From positions 1 to 24,577 of IMG/VR virus record IMGVR_UViG_3300013118_000118: a stretch of 24,577 nucleotides of DNA. One strand, 5' to 3'. Under the pieces are notes generated by a model, which was not told where the DNA came from, searched no databases, and worked only from the letters and a program-made list of their open reading frames with translations. Made by a program: the position numbers and the translations under genes. Numbering within the stretch: position 1 is the stretch's first letter; each line of letters starts with the position of its first letter. Origin of the DNA: a virus. Below are positions 14,823 through 22,236 of the stretch, in pieces.

Positions 14823-15536
14823 CTAGCGGCACTGAATGCACCGGATCCAGTCAACCTCAAGGCCATCGTTCTGCATCGTGCCCGTGCCGTTCAGGTAGGC
14901 CACTGACACGCGCATCTCGCCCGTGGGAATGTTGGTTGACACCTTCGCCGCCGAGACTCCGTCAACGAAGAACTCAATGTTGCCAGCGCCATCATAGAAA
15001 AACTCTGTAACGATGAACGTGTCATCGACCAGGTCTGTGGTAGAGTCCACCGCTGCACCGGTTCCGCCTGCGCGACACTGATAGTCAAGATTCGCGTCAC
15101 CGTCATGGGTGACAAAGCCGATGAAGTCATTGGGCACGCCAATAACGCTAGCGTCAGTCAGCGCCAAGCCAATGAGCGCATCGCTCTGTGTTTTTTCGCT
15201 GATGTTCCACCGGCAGCCGAAGTACAACGGCTTGTCGGTCTCGAGCTTCCACGCCTCGCCATTGGTCTGCGACTGCAACCCATCGTTCTCATTGGCCGCT
15301 GCATTCCAGCGCACCACGCCGCCGGCCTCATCTTGCGCGATATGCGTAGAGCTTCCCGTACCAGCCTCAACGGCCGTATTGGTCCAGCCAGCCAATAGGC
15401 TGCTCACCAGAAGCGGCGCGGTAAAGTCCTCGATGAACTTCTTGACATCGGCCCCAACCGCATCTAGCCAGCGGTACTCATACTGGTCATACCAGACCAG
15501 CGCACCATTGACCCATTTGCTATGTGCATCACTCAT
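14823..15536 (-). CDS. Structural protein with a possible concanavalin-like (LamG) fold
   Basis: I prefer ATG 15536 (237 aa), which has AGGGGG 9 bases upstream. The longer frame opens with GTG at 15566 with no ribosome site. Residues 1-30 form a leading segment (SDAHSKWVNGALVWYDQYEY). The rest alternates short strands in the style of lectin-like jelly rolls: DKPLYFGCRWNISEKTQSDAL, DTFIVTEFFYDGAGNIEFFVDG, VSVAYLNGTGTMQNDGLEVDWI. Such domains bind sugars or decorate capsids. In a head gene cluster it may be a surface protein that helps the virion stick to mucus or cells. The fold assignment is by pattern only. Confidence 0.55.
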   Translation of the reverse strand: MSDAHSKWVNGALVWYDQYEYRWLDAVGADVKKFIEDFTAPLLVSSLLAGWTNTAVEAGTGSSTHIAQDEAGGVVRWNAAANENDGLQSQTNGEAWKLETDKPLYFGCRWNISEKTQSDALIGLALTDASVIGVPNDFIGFVTHDGDANLDYQCRAGGTGAAVDSTTDLVDDTFIVTEFFYDGAGNIEFFVDGVSAAKVSTNIPTGEMRVSVAYLNGTGTMQNDGLEVDWIRCIQCR

Positions 15537-15632
15537 CTCGGTTGTCCCCCTCGCCCCGCAGGGCACCGGCTAGGCCGGCAAGGTAGGTCGGCAGGGCAGG
15601 CGGCAATGCCCGCCCCGCCTGGTTGGTTGTTA
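15537..15632 (-). other. GC-rich gap with two hairpins and a possible 25-codon frame
   Basis: Two inverted repeats occur on the transcribed strand. CAGGCGG pairs with CCGCCTG around an 11-base loop, and CCGGC pairs with GCCGG around CTA. There is no following T run, so these are not typical terminators and may instead stabilise the highly expressed capsid message. A TTG-initiated frame (15606 to TGA 15529) would encode LPPALPTYLAGLAGALRGEG plus DNRDE and overlaps the next start as ATGAGTGA. Its translation is uncertain. Confidence 0.35.
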
Positions 15633-16109
15633 CTAGGTGACCGCCGTGGGCATCACATCCTCGGCATAACGGGGCTTGCCGAGCACCGCCATGATGACCG
15701 CGTCACACGGGTCATTAGCCGATTCCGTGGTCTGCACGCGCACATAGTTGCTACCAGCACTCAGCTCATTGCCGCGCACGCGGATGGCAACCATCTTGTT
15801 TGCGCCGGCCACGGTCGTGTAGCCGGATGTCGTGGCCGCCGTCCACGCGCCCCACGTATCAGCCGAACCGGCCGACGCGCAGAGGCGATAGTTGAATGCG
15901 ATAGCCGTAGCACCAGCCGCAGCGGCAGAAGTACACTCTTCCACCGTCAGCACGGTCGTGCCCGTACCACCGGCACCCTCACAGACAAGAAACGTAATCT
16001 CATCATAGAGCGCCAAGTTGTAGACATCGGTTGCCGGGTCAGAATCCCACCTGTCAGCGAGCGGCAGGAGTGCGCAGACCGGCAGGTGTTCGCTCATAAA
16101 CTTAGCCAT
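15633..16109 (-). CDS. Probable capsid decoration or head-associated protein
   Basis: This 158-aa protein is encoded directly after the major capsid gene (stop 16128, 18 bases earlier), with GGGAGGG 8 bases before ATG 16109. It contains DPATDVYNLALYDEITFLV, then TVLTVEECTSAAAAGATAI, VAIRVRGNELSAGSNYVRVQ and ends KPRYAEDVMPTAVT. This pattern recurs in siphovirus structural proteins of unknown function that I have seen beside capsid genes. Decoration of the capsid is the likeliest role. A 96-bp stretch with hairpin potential separates it from the next gene. Confidence 0.55.
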   Translation of the reverse strand: MAKFMSEHLPVCALLPLADRWDSDPATDVYNLALYDEITFLVCEGAGGTGTTVLTVEECTSAAAAGATAIAFNYRLCASAGSADTWGAWTAATTSGYTTVAGANKMVAIRVRGNELSAGSNYVRVQTTESANDPCDAVIMAVLGKPRYAEDVMPTAVT

Positions 16110-16127
16110 TGTCTAGGCCCTCCCTAT

Positions 16128-17435
16128 CTACCTGGTTGCCAGCGCCACGAACGGGCTCTGGGTATTCGTTCCCTTGAACGGGGTAAGCGAATCATTCCAC
16201 AACGGCTGCCCATTGTTGCGCATAACGAAGCGGAACAACGTCTGGCCGGTGGTGAAGTAAACGTGCATCGACTCGGCAAAGTCCACGCCACCCTTTTCGA
16301 TGGTCAGGTACTCTTCCGGGTTGCACAGAACGATGTCCCCGGTGGTGCCAAGCGTCTGGCACGCCTCCACCGGAATGACCGGACGCCCAAGCAGGCGACC
16401 GTAGGGCTCACCTGCAAGGCCGTTCGGCGGCAAGTAAACTGGGGCACCGCCCGTGCCCACCGGCATGGTCATGCCCCAGAGCTCAGGCTCAATGTCCTGG
16501 TTGACATACCACGCGGACCCCGCACGACTCGGGCCATAACAACGTGAGAACATCTTGAGAATGTTCTGCACTTTGATCGTGGCCGCCGTCTGTCCGGTTT
16601 CCTTCGGCACGGTCACAAGCGCCGGGCTGTTCATCACGCCGAGCATGTGACCGGCGCCGTCGCCATTAAAGAACTCATCATTCAGCGTAAACGCGAACTC
16701 CTTGGGCACCGTCTGGAGCACCCAGGAAGTGAGCGCCGGGGCATCCTTCAAGAGCTGGTCCGTGAACGGCACCAGCGCGGTCAGGTTCTCCAGCTCCAGC
16801 GTGATCTTGCCCAGCGTGGTCGTGCTGGCCGTGATGGTTGCGCCTTCGGCTTGCCTAAAGGCACGCAAGCCACCCCACCGGCTATCAGCCGCCCGGCTGG
16901 TCTCATCAATGTAGGGCAGGCTGATACTGTCGGAATTAGGCCCCACCGTGATCGTGGTGCATTTGCCGAGAATGTCAGTATTCTCATGCACCTTGTCCAT
17001 AATGGTGCTGATGTCATCGGTGCCAACCGCATGGCCACCCTTGCTCGGGGTGCCTTCGCTTTGCCCCTGCACGGCGCGCTGCTCGGCTGCGAGCACCTTG
17101 CCGCTCACCGGCAGATTGCGATAGCGCGGGTCCCCGGAACTACGCGCAGCCATCTGCAGCACTTCGCCAATGCTCAGGCTCTCGCGCTGGTCGTTTCCGC
17201 TCGGGTTTTGGCGCGGTGGATCATTGACCGGCACATGCGCGGCGCCCTGGCGCTGCTCTAGGCCGTCGATGGTGTTGGCGCGCTCAAGCAAGTCATCATG
17301 CTCTTTGATGTGCGCCTGAAGCTGCTCATGTTCCTCAACGGTCAGGTCGCGCTCATCAGCGCCGGCCGTTTCCGTCAACGCGGTGGCGCGCTTCAGAACT
17401 TCCTCAGCTCGCCGCCTCATCTCGGTTGCGTTCAT
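16128..17435 (-). CDS. Major capsid protein, HK97 fold
   Basis: This 435-aa protein has an N-terminal helical delta-like region (residues 5-60, charged heptad-like sequence), a linker rich in Pro/Asn/Gln (65-85), and then the HK97-fold body from about 140. Recognisable pieces are DKVHENTDILGKCTTITVGP, LENLTALVPFTDQLLKDAPALTSWV, DEFFNGDGAGHMLGVMNSP and the closing FAESMHVYFTTGQTLFRFVMRNNGQPLW. The delta region is expected to act as scaffold and be removed by the neighbouring protease. The start is ATG 17435 with GGGAGG 5 bases upstream, overlapping the protease gene end by 32 bases. Confidence 0.93.
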   Translation of the reverse strand: MNATEMRRRAEEVLKRATALTETAGADERDLTVEEHEQLQAHIKEHDDLLERANTIDGLEQRQGAAHVPVNDPPRQNPSGNDQRESLSIGEVLQMAARSSGDPRYRNLPVSGKVLAAEQRAVQGQSEGTPSKGGHAVGTDDISTIMDKVHENTDILGKCTTITVGPNSDSISLPYIDETSRAADSRWGGLRAFRQAEGATITASTTTLGKITLELENLTALVPFTDQLLKDAPALTSWVLQTVPKEFAFTLNDEFFNGDGAGHMLGVMNSPALVTVPKETGQTAATIKVQNILKMFSRCYGPSRAGSAWYVNQDIEPELWGMTMPVGTGGAPVYLPPNGLAGEPYGRLLGRPVIPVEACQTLGTTGDIVLCNPEEYLTIEKGGVDFAESMHVYFTTGQTLFRFVMRNNGQPLWNDSLTPFKGTNTQSPFVALATR

Positions 17436-18309
17436 CGTTCCCTCCCATGCGCCGCGCTAACTCGATCTGCGCTCTTGCAAGCGATAGCGGCACAGTTTCG
17501 GTTTTGCCTTCTTGGGCTTCTTCCGAGTGGGAGTCGGTTGGCGGCTCATCCGAGTGGTGCCCGGCTTGCGGGTCCGGCTCAGTTGAGTGCTCGTTTGCTC
17601 TCGGCTCTTGGTCGCCTTGGGTATCGTTGAGCAGATCCATTAGCCGCTGGGCATGGCCGTTGCCCTTGGCCTCTAGCTCTGCAATTTGCTCAATGCTTCT
17701 AGGGGTCAACCAGATGGAAGTCTGCTCATAGGCCGGATACGTCACCGGGCTAACGTCATAGAGCTTGACCTCAAGAATCTCACGCAGTAGCGGCTCATCC
17801 TTGCCTCTGTCGGTCCAGCGTTCCTGCACTGGCACAAAGGCAAACGATGCCTGGCTAATGTCGCCCCGGCTGATACTCACGGCCAGATCGTTCACGTAGC
17901 TAATGCGCGTGTCACCCGACGCCTTGAACATCAGGCCCGTGCCATCTTCCTCAAGCTCAAGCGTTGGCAGGAAGCCTGCAGGCGGCTTTGCCCTGGCAAT
18001 GACCATGTCGGCATCATGGTTGAATAGTGCGCGCACATCGGCCTCGCCGATGGTCTTACTGAATGCGCCGGACTTGATAACCTCTTCAATGCCCCACGCC
18101 TCCAGGATCGGCCCTGACGCAACATCAAACACGGCTGCATAGCCGTCGATCTGCACCAGATTGCCGTCATCCTCTGCGCGGCACTCAAGCTCATAGGCCC
18201 TGCGTTGCTCGGGCCTGTGTGGGGGCGGCGTGTCGGTTTTGTTGTTTTGGGCTGGCCCTTGAGACCACCCACCCCGCAGCTCAATGCCACCCCCAAGTTG
18301 CTTACTCAT
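17404..18309 (-). CDS. Prohead protease, HK97 family (peptidase S78)
   Basis: The start is ATG 18309 (301 aa), which overlaps the portal stop as ATGAGTAA. An upstream GTG or ATG in the same frame would run into unrelated portal sequence. The S78 core spans about residues 38-190: QIDGYAAVFD, IKSGAFSKTI, ALFNHDADMVIARA with catalytic H98, and SRGDISQASFAFVP with nucleophile S155, followed by EVKLYDVSPVTYPAYEQT. The charged, His/Glu-rich C-terminal 100 residues may be removed or serve in assembly, and the last 10 residues overlap the capsid gene. It processes the capsid delta domain after prohead assembly. Confidence 0.92.
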   Translation of the reverse strand: MSKQLGGGIELRGGWSQGPAQNNKTDTPPPHRPEQRRAYELECRAEDDGNLVQIDGYAAVFDVASGPILEAWGIEEVIKSGAFSKTIGEADVRALFNHDADMVIARAKPPAGFLPTLELEEDGTGLMFKASGDTRISYVNDLAVSISRGDISQASFAFVPVQERWTDRGKDEPLLREILEVKLYDVSPVTYPAYEQTSIWLTPRSIEQIAELEAKGNGHAQRLMDLLNDTQGDQEPRANEHSTEPDPQAGHHSDEPPTDSHSEEAQEGKTETVPLSLARAQIELARRMGGNDERNRDEAAS

Positions 18310-19594
18310 CGCTTGTCCCTTCGTCGCTGTCTTTCGCATCAGGGTGATAGCCCATCGGCACCATCGTGCTGGGCATATAGGCCCTGTCGCCTTCCGGCCC
18401 GAGGCGGCCACGGTTGTCCATATCGCGGACCTCGTTAGGCATAAGCCGCCCGTGCATCACGCCCTGGCTTAGAATCTCGCTCTGGGTTTTGGGGTCAGCC
18501 CGCAGCAGCCCGTCCATCAGGTGTTCAATGGCAAGCGTCTCGCGTTCCTTGCGCGTCAAGAGCTTGCGCATGAGCTCTTGCTCAATGCCGACGTTGATGG
18601 GCAGCATGGTATAGATCGCATAGGCAAGCTGGTGCGCGTCAATGCTGGCGAAGGTCTCTGTCTTATCTGCGGCAATGCCGCAGCGGAAGCCCGGCACGCC
18701 AAAGGCTGCCATGCAGATCGACTGCGCATCATACTTGCGCGACTCAAGAAGCTGCAGATCGGCAGGTGAGATGCTGAGGGTTTTGGCCTTGAGGCCCCAC
18801 CCGAGGAAGGGTACCTTGCCCGCATTGGCCGGTCCTGCGTACTTCTTGTGATAGCTTTCACTCAGCTCATCGCGGGTCTCTGCGGTTAGCTTCTCCTCGG
18901 TCTCAAAGAATAGCCGCTGGTTACTGCCGTCAAACGCACGGCGCGCTTGCTCCTCTGCCAGCCGGGCAGCATCAAGCGGCCCATAGAGCACAGTGATAGG
19001 CGACAAGCCAGTTAGGCCATCGGTGCAAACACCCTTGAAGTGCAGCACCTCGCTCTGCTTGAGCGTGCGGATGTTGCCACCGCCTGCGTGGTACTCATAG
19101 GCAAGCTCGCCATCCGCATCGCGCACTGGTGTCACGCGGTCAGGCTCAAGCGGCCAGAGTCCGATGGGCCGGTCATAGGTATTGCGCTCGATAAACGTAT
19201 AGGCATTGCCGCGCAGGCAGAGACCAACCAGCCAGGTTTTGCGCAGATCGGTGGCGCTCATCTCAGGGTTGGGCGCATAGCGCAGAACGTCATACAGCGA
19301 GTGTGAGCGCACGCGGGTGCGACCGTTGCCAGTGTCCTCAAGCAAGTGAATGGGCTGCGCGGAATTGTCGCCAGAGAGCACACGCACGGCGCCATAAACC
19401 GCAGTCAGGGCAAGGTCCAGATCAAAGCCAGGCCCGCCAATACCTGCAGCACGATGCAGGGCAAGCCCGCCCGTGTTGCCACGAACAGGCCCATACCACC
19501 AATCATGCTCCGGCGGTGGTGTACCACGGACAATCAAATGCCCCAGGCTATGTCGTGCTCTAGTAAGCCACCCGTAACCGTTGCTGCTCGGCAA
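18302..19594 (-). CDS. Portal protein, HK97-type
   Basis: This 430-aa protein forms the dodecameric DNA channel. The typical sequence order is seen: LTAVYGAVRVLSGDNSAQPI, SLYDVLRYAPNPEMSATDLRK, LCLRGNAYTFIERN, LWPLEPDRVTPVRDADG, VLHFKGVCTDGLTGLSPIT, and IGIEQELMRK-like clip-region sequence (VGIEQELMRKLLT). The start is TTG 19594, supported by AGGGG about 10 bases upstream and an in-frame TGA just ahead of it. An alternative ATG exists only at about residue 111, which would be too short. It follows a promoter-like intergenic stretch and ends overlapping the protease start. Confidence 0.9.
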   Translation of the reverse strand: MPSSNGYGWLTRARHSLGHLIVRGTPPPEHDWWYGPVRGNTGGLALHRAAGIGGPGFDLDLALTAVYGAVRVLSGDNSAQPIHLLEDTGNGRTRVRSHSLYDVLRYAPNPEMSATDLRKTWLVGLCLRGNAYTFIERNTYDRPIGLWPLEPDRVTPVRDADGELAYEYHAGGGNIRTLKQSEVLHFKGVCTDGLTGLSPITVLYGPLDAARLAEEQARRAFDGSNQRLFFETEEKLTAETRDELSESYHKKYAGPANAGKVPFLGWGLKAKTLSISPADLQLLESRKYDAQSICMAAFGVPGFRCGIAADKTETFASIDAHQLAYAIYTMLPINVGIEQELMRKLLTRKERETLAIEHLMDGLLRADPKTQSEILSQGVMHGRLMPNEVRDMDNRGRLGPEGDRAYMPSTMVPMGYHPDAKDSDEGTSDE

Positions 19595-19656
19595 ACGTCA
19601 CGCGCCCCTAGAGGGGTCAATGGTTTGTCAGGCGGGGTCTACTCGGGGGTGATTTA

Positions 19657-19685
19657 TCTATAACACAAAAGTGAGAGTTTTGCAA
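19657..19685 (-). promoter_or_regulatory. Sigma-70-like promoter ahead of the portal gene
   Basis: On the minus strand TTGCAA (19685-19680, 4 of 6 to consensus) is followed after exactly 17 bases by TATAGA (19662-19657, TATA core). The expected transcript start is near 19650, leaving a 5-prime leader of about 55 bases before the TTG start with its AGGGG ribosome site. The window contains no other gap between late genes with a comparable pair. A promoter here would give head genes a transcript independent of the terminase genes. Both boxes are imperfect. Confidence 0.5.
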
Positions 19686-19695
19686 GTGCGCACTT
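19684..19695. promoter_or_regulatory. 12-bp perfect palindrome overlapping the -35 box
   Basis: AAGTGCGCACTT reads the same on both strands and lies immediately after the large terminase stop codon (19697-19699). Its final TT forms the start of the -35 box TTGCAA. Such placement is typical for an operator that blocks RNA polymerase binding. A partial further copy (GTGCGC) lies at about 19704-19709. The protein that would bind is unknown. Confidence 0.4.
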
Positions 19696-19696
19696 C

Positions 19697-21262
19697 TTAC
19701 AGAGTGCGCGTGGTCTCATAGATGCTCGGCTCCTCTGCCTCATGCCTGATGCACCGGTCTAGTGCCATGATGGTCGCCACAATGCCGTCAATCTTCTCAG
19801 TGCTCTTGCCTTTGTCCGGCTTGATGTTGCCGCTTGGATCTTGCTTAACCATGACGTTGTCAGCCATCCACCTCAACACGGGGTTGCCGCCGTGGGCTAG
19901 GTGCTTACCCAATACTAGCTTCTCCATTTCCTTAGACGGCCCGCTCATGCTCGCATAGCCCTGCCCGAACGGCACGACCGTTAGCCCCTCGCCCTCAAGG
20001 TCCTGCACTAGCTGAATCGCGCCCCACCGGTCAAAGGCAACCTCTTTGATGTTGTAGACCTTGTGCAGCTCGAGGATGCGCTTGAGAATATGCCGGTAAT
20101 CAATCACGTTGCCCTCGGTGGCGATAACGTGGCCTTGGTCTACCCATTGCTCATAGGGCACCTTGTCGCGCGCTGTGCGCTCGCGCACGGCCTCCTCGGG
20201 GATCCAAAAGAAGGGCAGCACCTCATGCGGCCCGCCTTCCTCAACCGGCGGGAATACCAGCACCAACGCGGCAACGTCGGTTGTGCTCGCTAGATCCAGC
20301 CCCGCATAGCACTCACGGCCCTCTAGGGCTTTCGGGTCAACCTTGCCGGCCGACGCATCCCAATCGCCCATACGCAGCCAGCGCGTCTCCTGGCGCACCC
20401 ACTGGTTGAGCCTGAGCCTGCGAAAGCTGTTCTCTTCTGCCGGGCGGGCAAGGGCCTGCTGGTATGCTTCCTGCACCTTCTCCATCGTGATGATGCCCGG
20501 CCCGCCTTCCTCAAGTATCAGGGACGGGTTGCAGGCCGCCCAGACTGCAGGATCTTCCCAATCGGCATCATCATCTGCCGCAAAGAGAACCGGCAGAAAT
20601 GTAGGATCGTCAATGATGCCCTCGGCCACCTGGCGCGCATGCTCGTGGATCTCCCAACAAATCGACTGCCGATCATAGCCCGCCGTGGTAATGGCAAAGT
20701 AAAGCGGCTGCTGCCGGGCATCGCCTGAGCCTACGGTGAGCACATCCCAAAGCTCACGGGTCGGCTGCGCGTGCAGCTCATCGAATATCACGCCGTGTAC
20801 GTTGAGGCCGTGCTTGGTGTAGGCTTCGGCGCTGAGGCACTTGTAGAAGCTGCCGGTGCTCTTGACGTGAATGGTTTTCTTGCTGTCTACGATCTTGGCC
20901 TTAGCCGCCAAGGCTGGCGCATCCTTCACCATCTGCTTTGCGACATTGAACACGATAGCGGCTTGATCGCGGTCGGCCGCCGCTGAGAATATCTCCGCGC
21001 CCGGCTCATTATCGGCAAATAGCAGCTTCAGGGCCACGGCTGCGGCAAGCTCGCTCTTGCCGTTTTTCTTCGGGATCTCGCAGTAGCAGGTCTTGTATTG
21101 CCGGAAGCCGTTCGGCTTGAGCGTGCCGAATAGCGCACGCAAGAGCTCGGCCTGCCACGGTAGCACCTGGAAGCGTTGGCCCGCCCAGCGGCCTTTAGTA
21201 TGCTTGAGTTGCCGCACAAACTGCAGGGCCTTGCCTGCGGCGGCGGTGTCGATCTTGCCCAC
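19697..21262 (-). CDS. terL: Large terminase subunit, HK97 gp2 type
   Basis: This 521-aa protein is the packaging ATPase and nuclease. The Walker A-like motif CEIPKKNGKSEL (about residues 61-72), Walker B GVIFDE (157-162, with D161 and E162) and coupling SAGYD-like ITTAGYD (191-197) mark the ATPase domain. The RNase-H-like nuclease starts at GLDLASTTDVA (D323), with KIDGIVA near 490 the late acidic motif. It belongs to the Terminase_1 type. The start is GTG 21262, 25 bases downstream of the small subunit stop, with AGGAAGG ahead. The length is usual for the family, so it looks intact. Confidence 0.95.
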   Translation of the reverse strand: MGKIDTAAAGKALQFVRQLKHTKGRWAGQRFQVLPWQAELLRALFGTLKPNGFRQYKTCYCEIPKKNGKSELAAAVALKLLFADNEPGAEIFSAAADRDQAAIVFNVAKQMVKDAPALAAKAKIVDSKKTIHVKSTGSFYKCLSAEAYTKHGLNVHGVIFDELHAQPTRELWDVLTVGSGDARQQPLYFAITTAGYDRQSICWEIHEHARQVAEGIIDDPTFLPVLFAADDDADWEDPAVWAACNPSLILEEGGPGIITMEKVQEAYQQALARPAEENSFRRLRLNQWVRQETRWLRMGDWDASAGKVDPKALEGRECYAGLDLASTTDVAALVLVFPPVEEGGPHEVLPFFWIPEEAVRERTARDKVPYEQWVDQGHVIATEGNVIDYRHILKRILELHKVYNIKEVAFDRWGAIQLVQDLEGEGLTVVPFGQGYASMSGPSKEMEKLVLGKHLAHGGNPVLRWMADNVMVKQDPSGNIKPDKGKSTEKIDGIVATIMALDRCIRHEAEEPSIYETTRTL

Positions 21263-21287
21263 GCAGGGCTTGCCTTCCTAGGGGTCT

Positions 21288-21656
21288 CTAGTCCAGCAGT
21301 CCGGTCATCGGGTCATCATCCGTACCTTCGGCCGGCGTCACCCTGCCACGGCGCACCGGCGTCAGCGCAAATTCTTTCAGCATCTTGTAGAGCTTGTCAT
21401 ACTCGGTGCGCTCGATAGCCACCCAGGGGCTTGCGGCCTCATAGCCGTTAGGCGTCAGGCTGACTAGATTGGCGCCTTGATCTTGCACCTCCTGGGCGGC
21501 GGCGCGCCAGCTTGCAAAGGCCCGGCATAGCATCTCGAGCGCGATGGCGTCAGATGGCGTGATAAGGCCCTTGGGCTTGAGGTCTTTGACCACCCGCCGC
21601 CACATCTTCTTGGCTTCTGCGTCGAGTCCCTTGGGCACGGGCATCCTATCTGCCAT
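21288..21656 (-). CDS. terS: Small terminase subunit, P27-type
   Basis: I choose ATG 21656 (122 aa), which has GGGGAGG with 4 bases before it. The upstream frame start at 21680 lacks a ribosome site. The P27 family (Terminase_4) features are present: MPVPKGLDAEAKKMWRRVVKDL, the LITPSDAIALEMLCRAFASWR helix pair, and NGYEAASPWVAIERTEYDKLYKMLKEFALTP. This subunit recognises the viral DNA packaging site and passes it to the large subunit. It overlaps the HNH gene stop by 11 bases. Confidence 0.85.
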   Translation of the reverse strand: MADRMPVPKGLDAEAKKMWRRVVKDLKPKGLITPSDAIALEMLCRAFASWRAAAQEVQDQGANLVSLTPNGYEAASPWVAIERTEYDKLYKMLKEFALTPVRRGRVTPAEGTDDDPMTGLLD

Positions 21657-22089
21657 GTTGCCTCCCCTTCTGATAGTCACGCTCTAGCTGCCGGTGGCAC
21701 GGCACGCAGACTGCCTGCAGGTTGTCCGGCGAATTGTTGCGGGTGTCGTGGCTGATATGGTGAACCTGCTCTGCAGCCTTGACGCGCCCGGCGGCTTCGC
21801 AAACCTCGCAGAGCGGATACTCGGCCAGATACCAGCGGCGCACACGCTGCCACGCGGCGCCATAGCCACGCTCTGCCGTGGTGCCCCTGGCGCGGTCATA
21901 GGCTTCTGCCTTCTCGGCTTGGTGCGCCGCGCAGTAGCGGTCCGGCGGCTTGACCAACTCAGGGCAGCCCGGCTCCCGGCACGGCGCAGGCGGGTCAATC
22001 TCAGAATGCCGGGCGCAGTAGCGCACGCCGACCGGCACAAGCGCCGGGCAGCGCGGATGCTTGCAGGGCTGCTTAGGTTTCAGCGGCAC
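21646..22089 (-). CDS. HNH endonuclease with two N-terminal Cys/His repeats
   Basis: This 147-aa protein carries the HNH core: CEVC (C94, C97), QVHHISHD (H110, H111), DNLQAVC (N123) and C128-VPC131-H132. Phage HNH proteins beside terminase genes (for example HK97 gp74) support DNA packaging and cleavage at cos sites. The N-terminal 60 residues hold two copies of a C-x4-C-x10-C-x2-H pattern (C9, C14, C25, H28 and C37, C42, C53, H56), each ending RYC-H, probably small zinc knuckles. The start is GTG 22089 preceded by GGGGGAGG at 10 bases. It is the first gene of the packaging group. Confidence 0.88.
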   Translation of the reverse strand: MPLKPKQPCKHPRCPALVPVGVRYCARHSEIDPPAPCREPGCPELVKPPDRYCAAHQAEKAEAYDRARGTTAERGYGAAWQRVRRWYLAEYPLCEVCEAAGRVKAAEQVHHISHDTRNNSPDNLQAVCVPCHRQLERDYQKGRQHGR

Positions 22090-22100
22090 TTAATAACACC
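22088..22100 (-). repeat. Direct repeat copy 1, at the HNH gene ribosome site
   Basis: The 13-base unit acttaataacacc is exact in both copies, which lie 130 bases apart. In this copy GGGGGAGG precedes it on the coding strand and the GTG start of the HNH gene lies at its end. Confidence 0.6.
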
Positions 22101-22236
22101 TCCCCCGGGCCGGGCGCACACAGCGGCACCCGGCCCCCCAAAGTGAGGAAAAACCTGCGTCCGGCCCGGGCGCGTAGGTCATCTGTTGTTGGCCCAAGGA
22201 TCTGCCCCCCTATGGGTACTTAATAACACCACCCCG
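22090..22236. other. Non-coding gap upstream of the packaging genes
   Basis: 147 bases without a supported gene on either strand. It contains two copies of acttaataacacc (22088-22100 and 22218-22230), each followed on the plus strand by a C-rich run. On the coding strand both read as a G-rich ribosome site plus TGTTATTAAGT, but only the copy next to the HNH gene leads to a GTG start. Repeated GC-rich blocks (ggccgggcgc, ggcccgggcgc) could form stems. No clear promoter is seen. TTGTTC and TATTAA 17 bases apart near 22223-22251 are poor matches. Confidence 0.5.
22218..22230 (-). repeat. Direct repeat copy 2, without a start codon
   Basis: Exact copy of the unit at 22088-22100, with a similar G-rich stretch upstream (GCGGGGTGG) but GTA in place of the GTG start. 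It appears to be a duplicated or remnant translation start lying 6 bases after the stop of the 95-aa gene. Confidence 0.6.

Noticed and set aside
18310-18411. Longer start for the prohead protease (335 aa) beginning at 18411
   Set aside because: The extra 34 residues lie inside the portal gene, have no family similarity, and the ATG at 18309 forms a standard overlap with the portal stop.
19605-19616. cccctagagggg inverted repeat ahead of the portal gene, considered as a terminator or operator
   Set aside because: The stem is five base pairs with a two-base centre and no T run follows. On the coding strand its AGGGG half serves well as the portal ribosome site.
246-21291. Exact 14-base repeat ctaggggtctctag at 246-259 (endolysin end) and 21278-21291 (small terminase end)
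   Set aside because: About one exact 14-base match is expected by chance in a sequence of this length, the reading frames differ at the two sites, and CTAG is common here. Position near two stop codons alone is not convincing.
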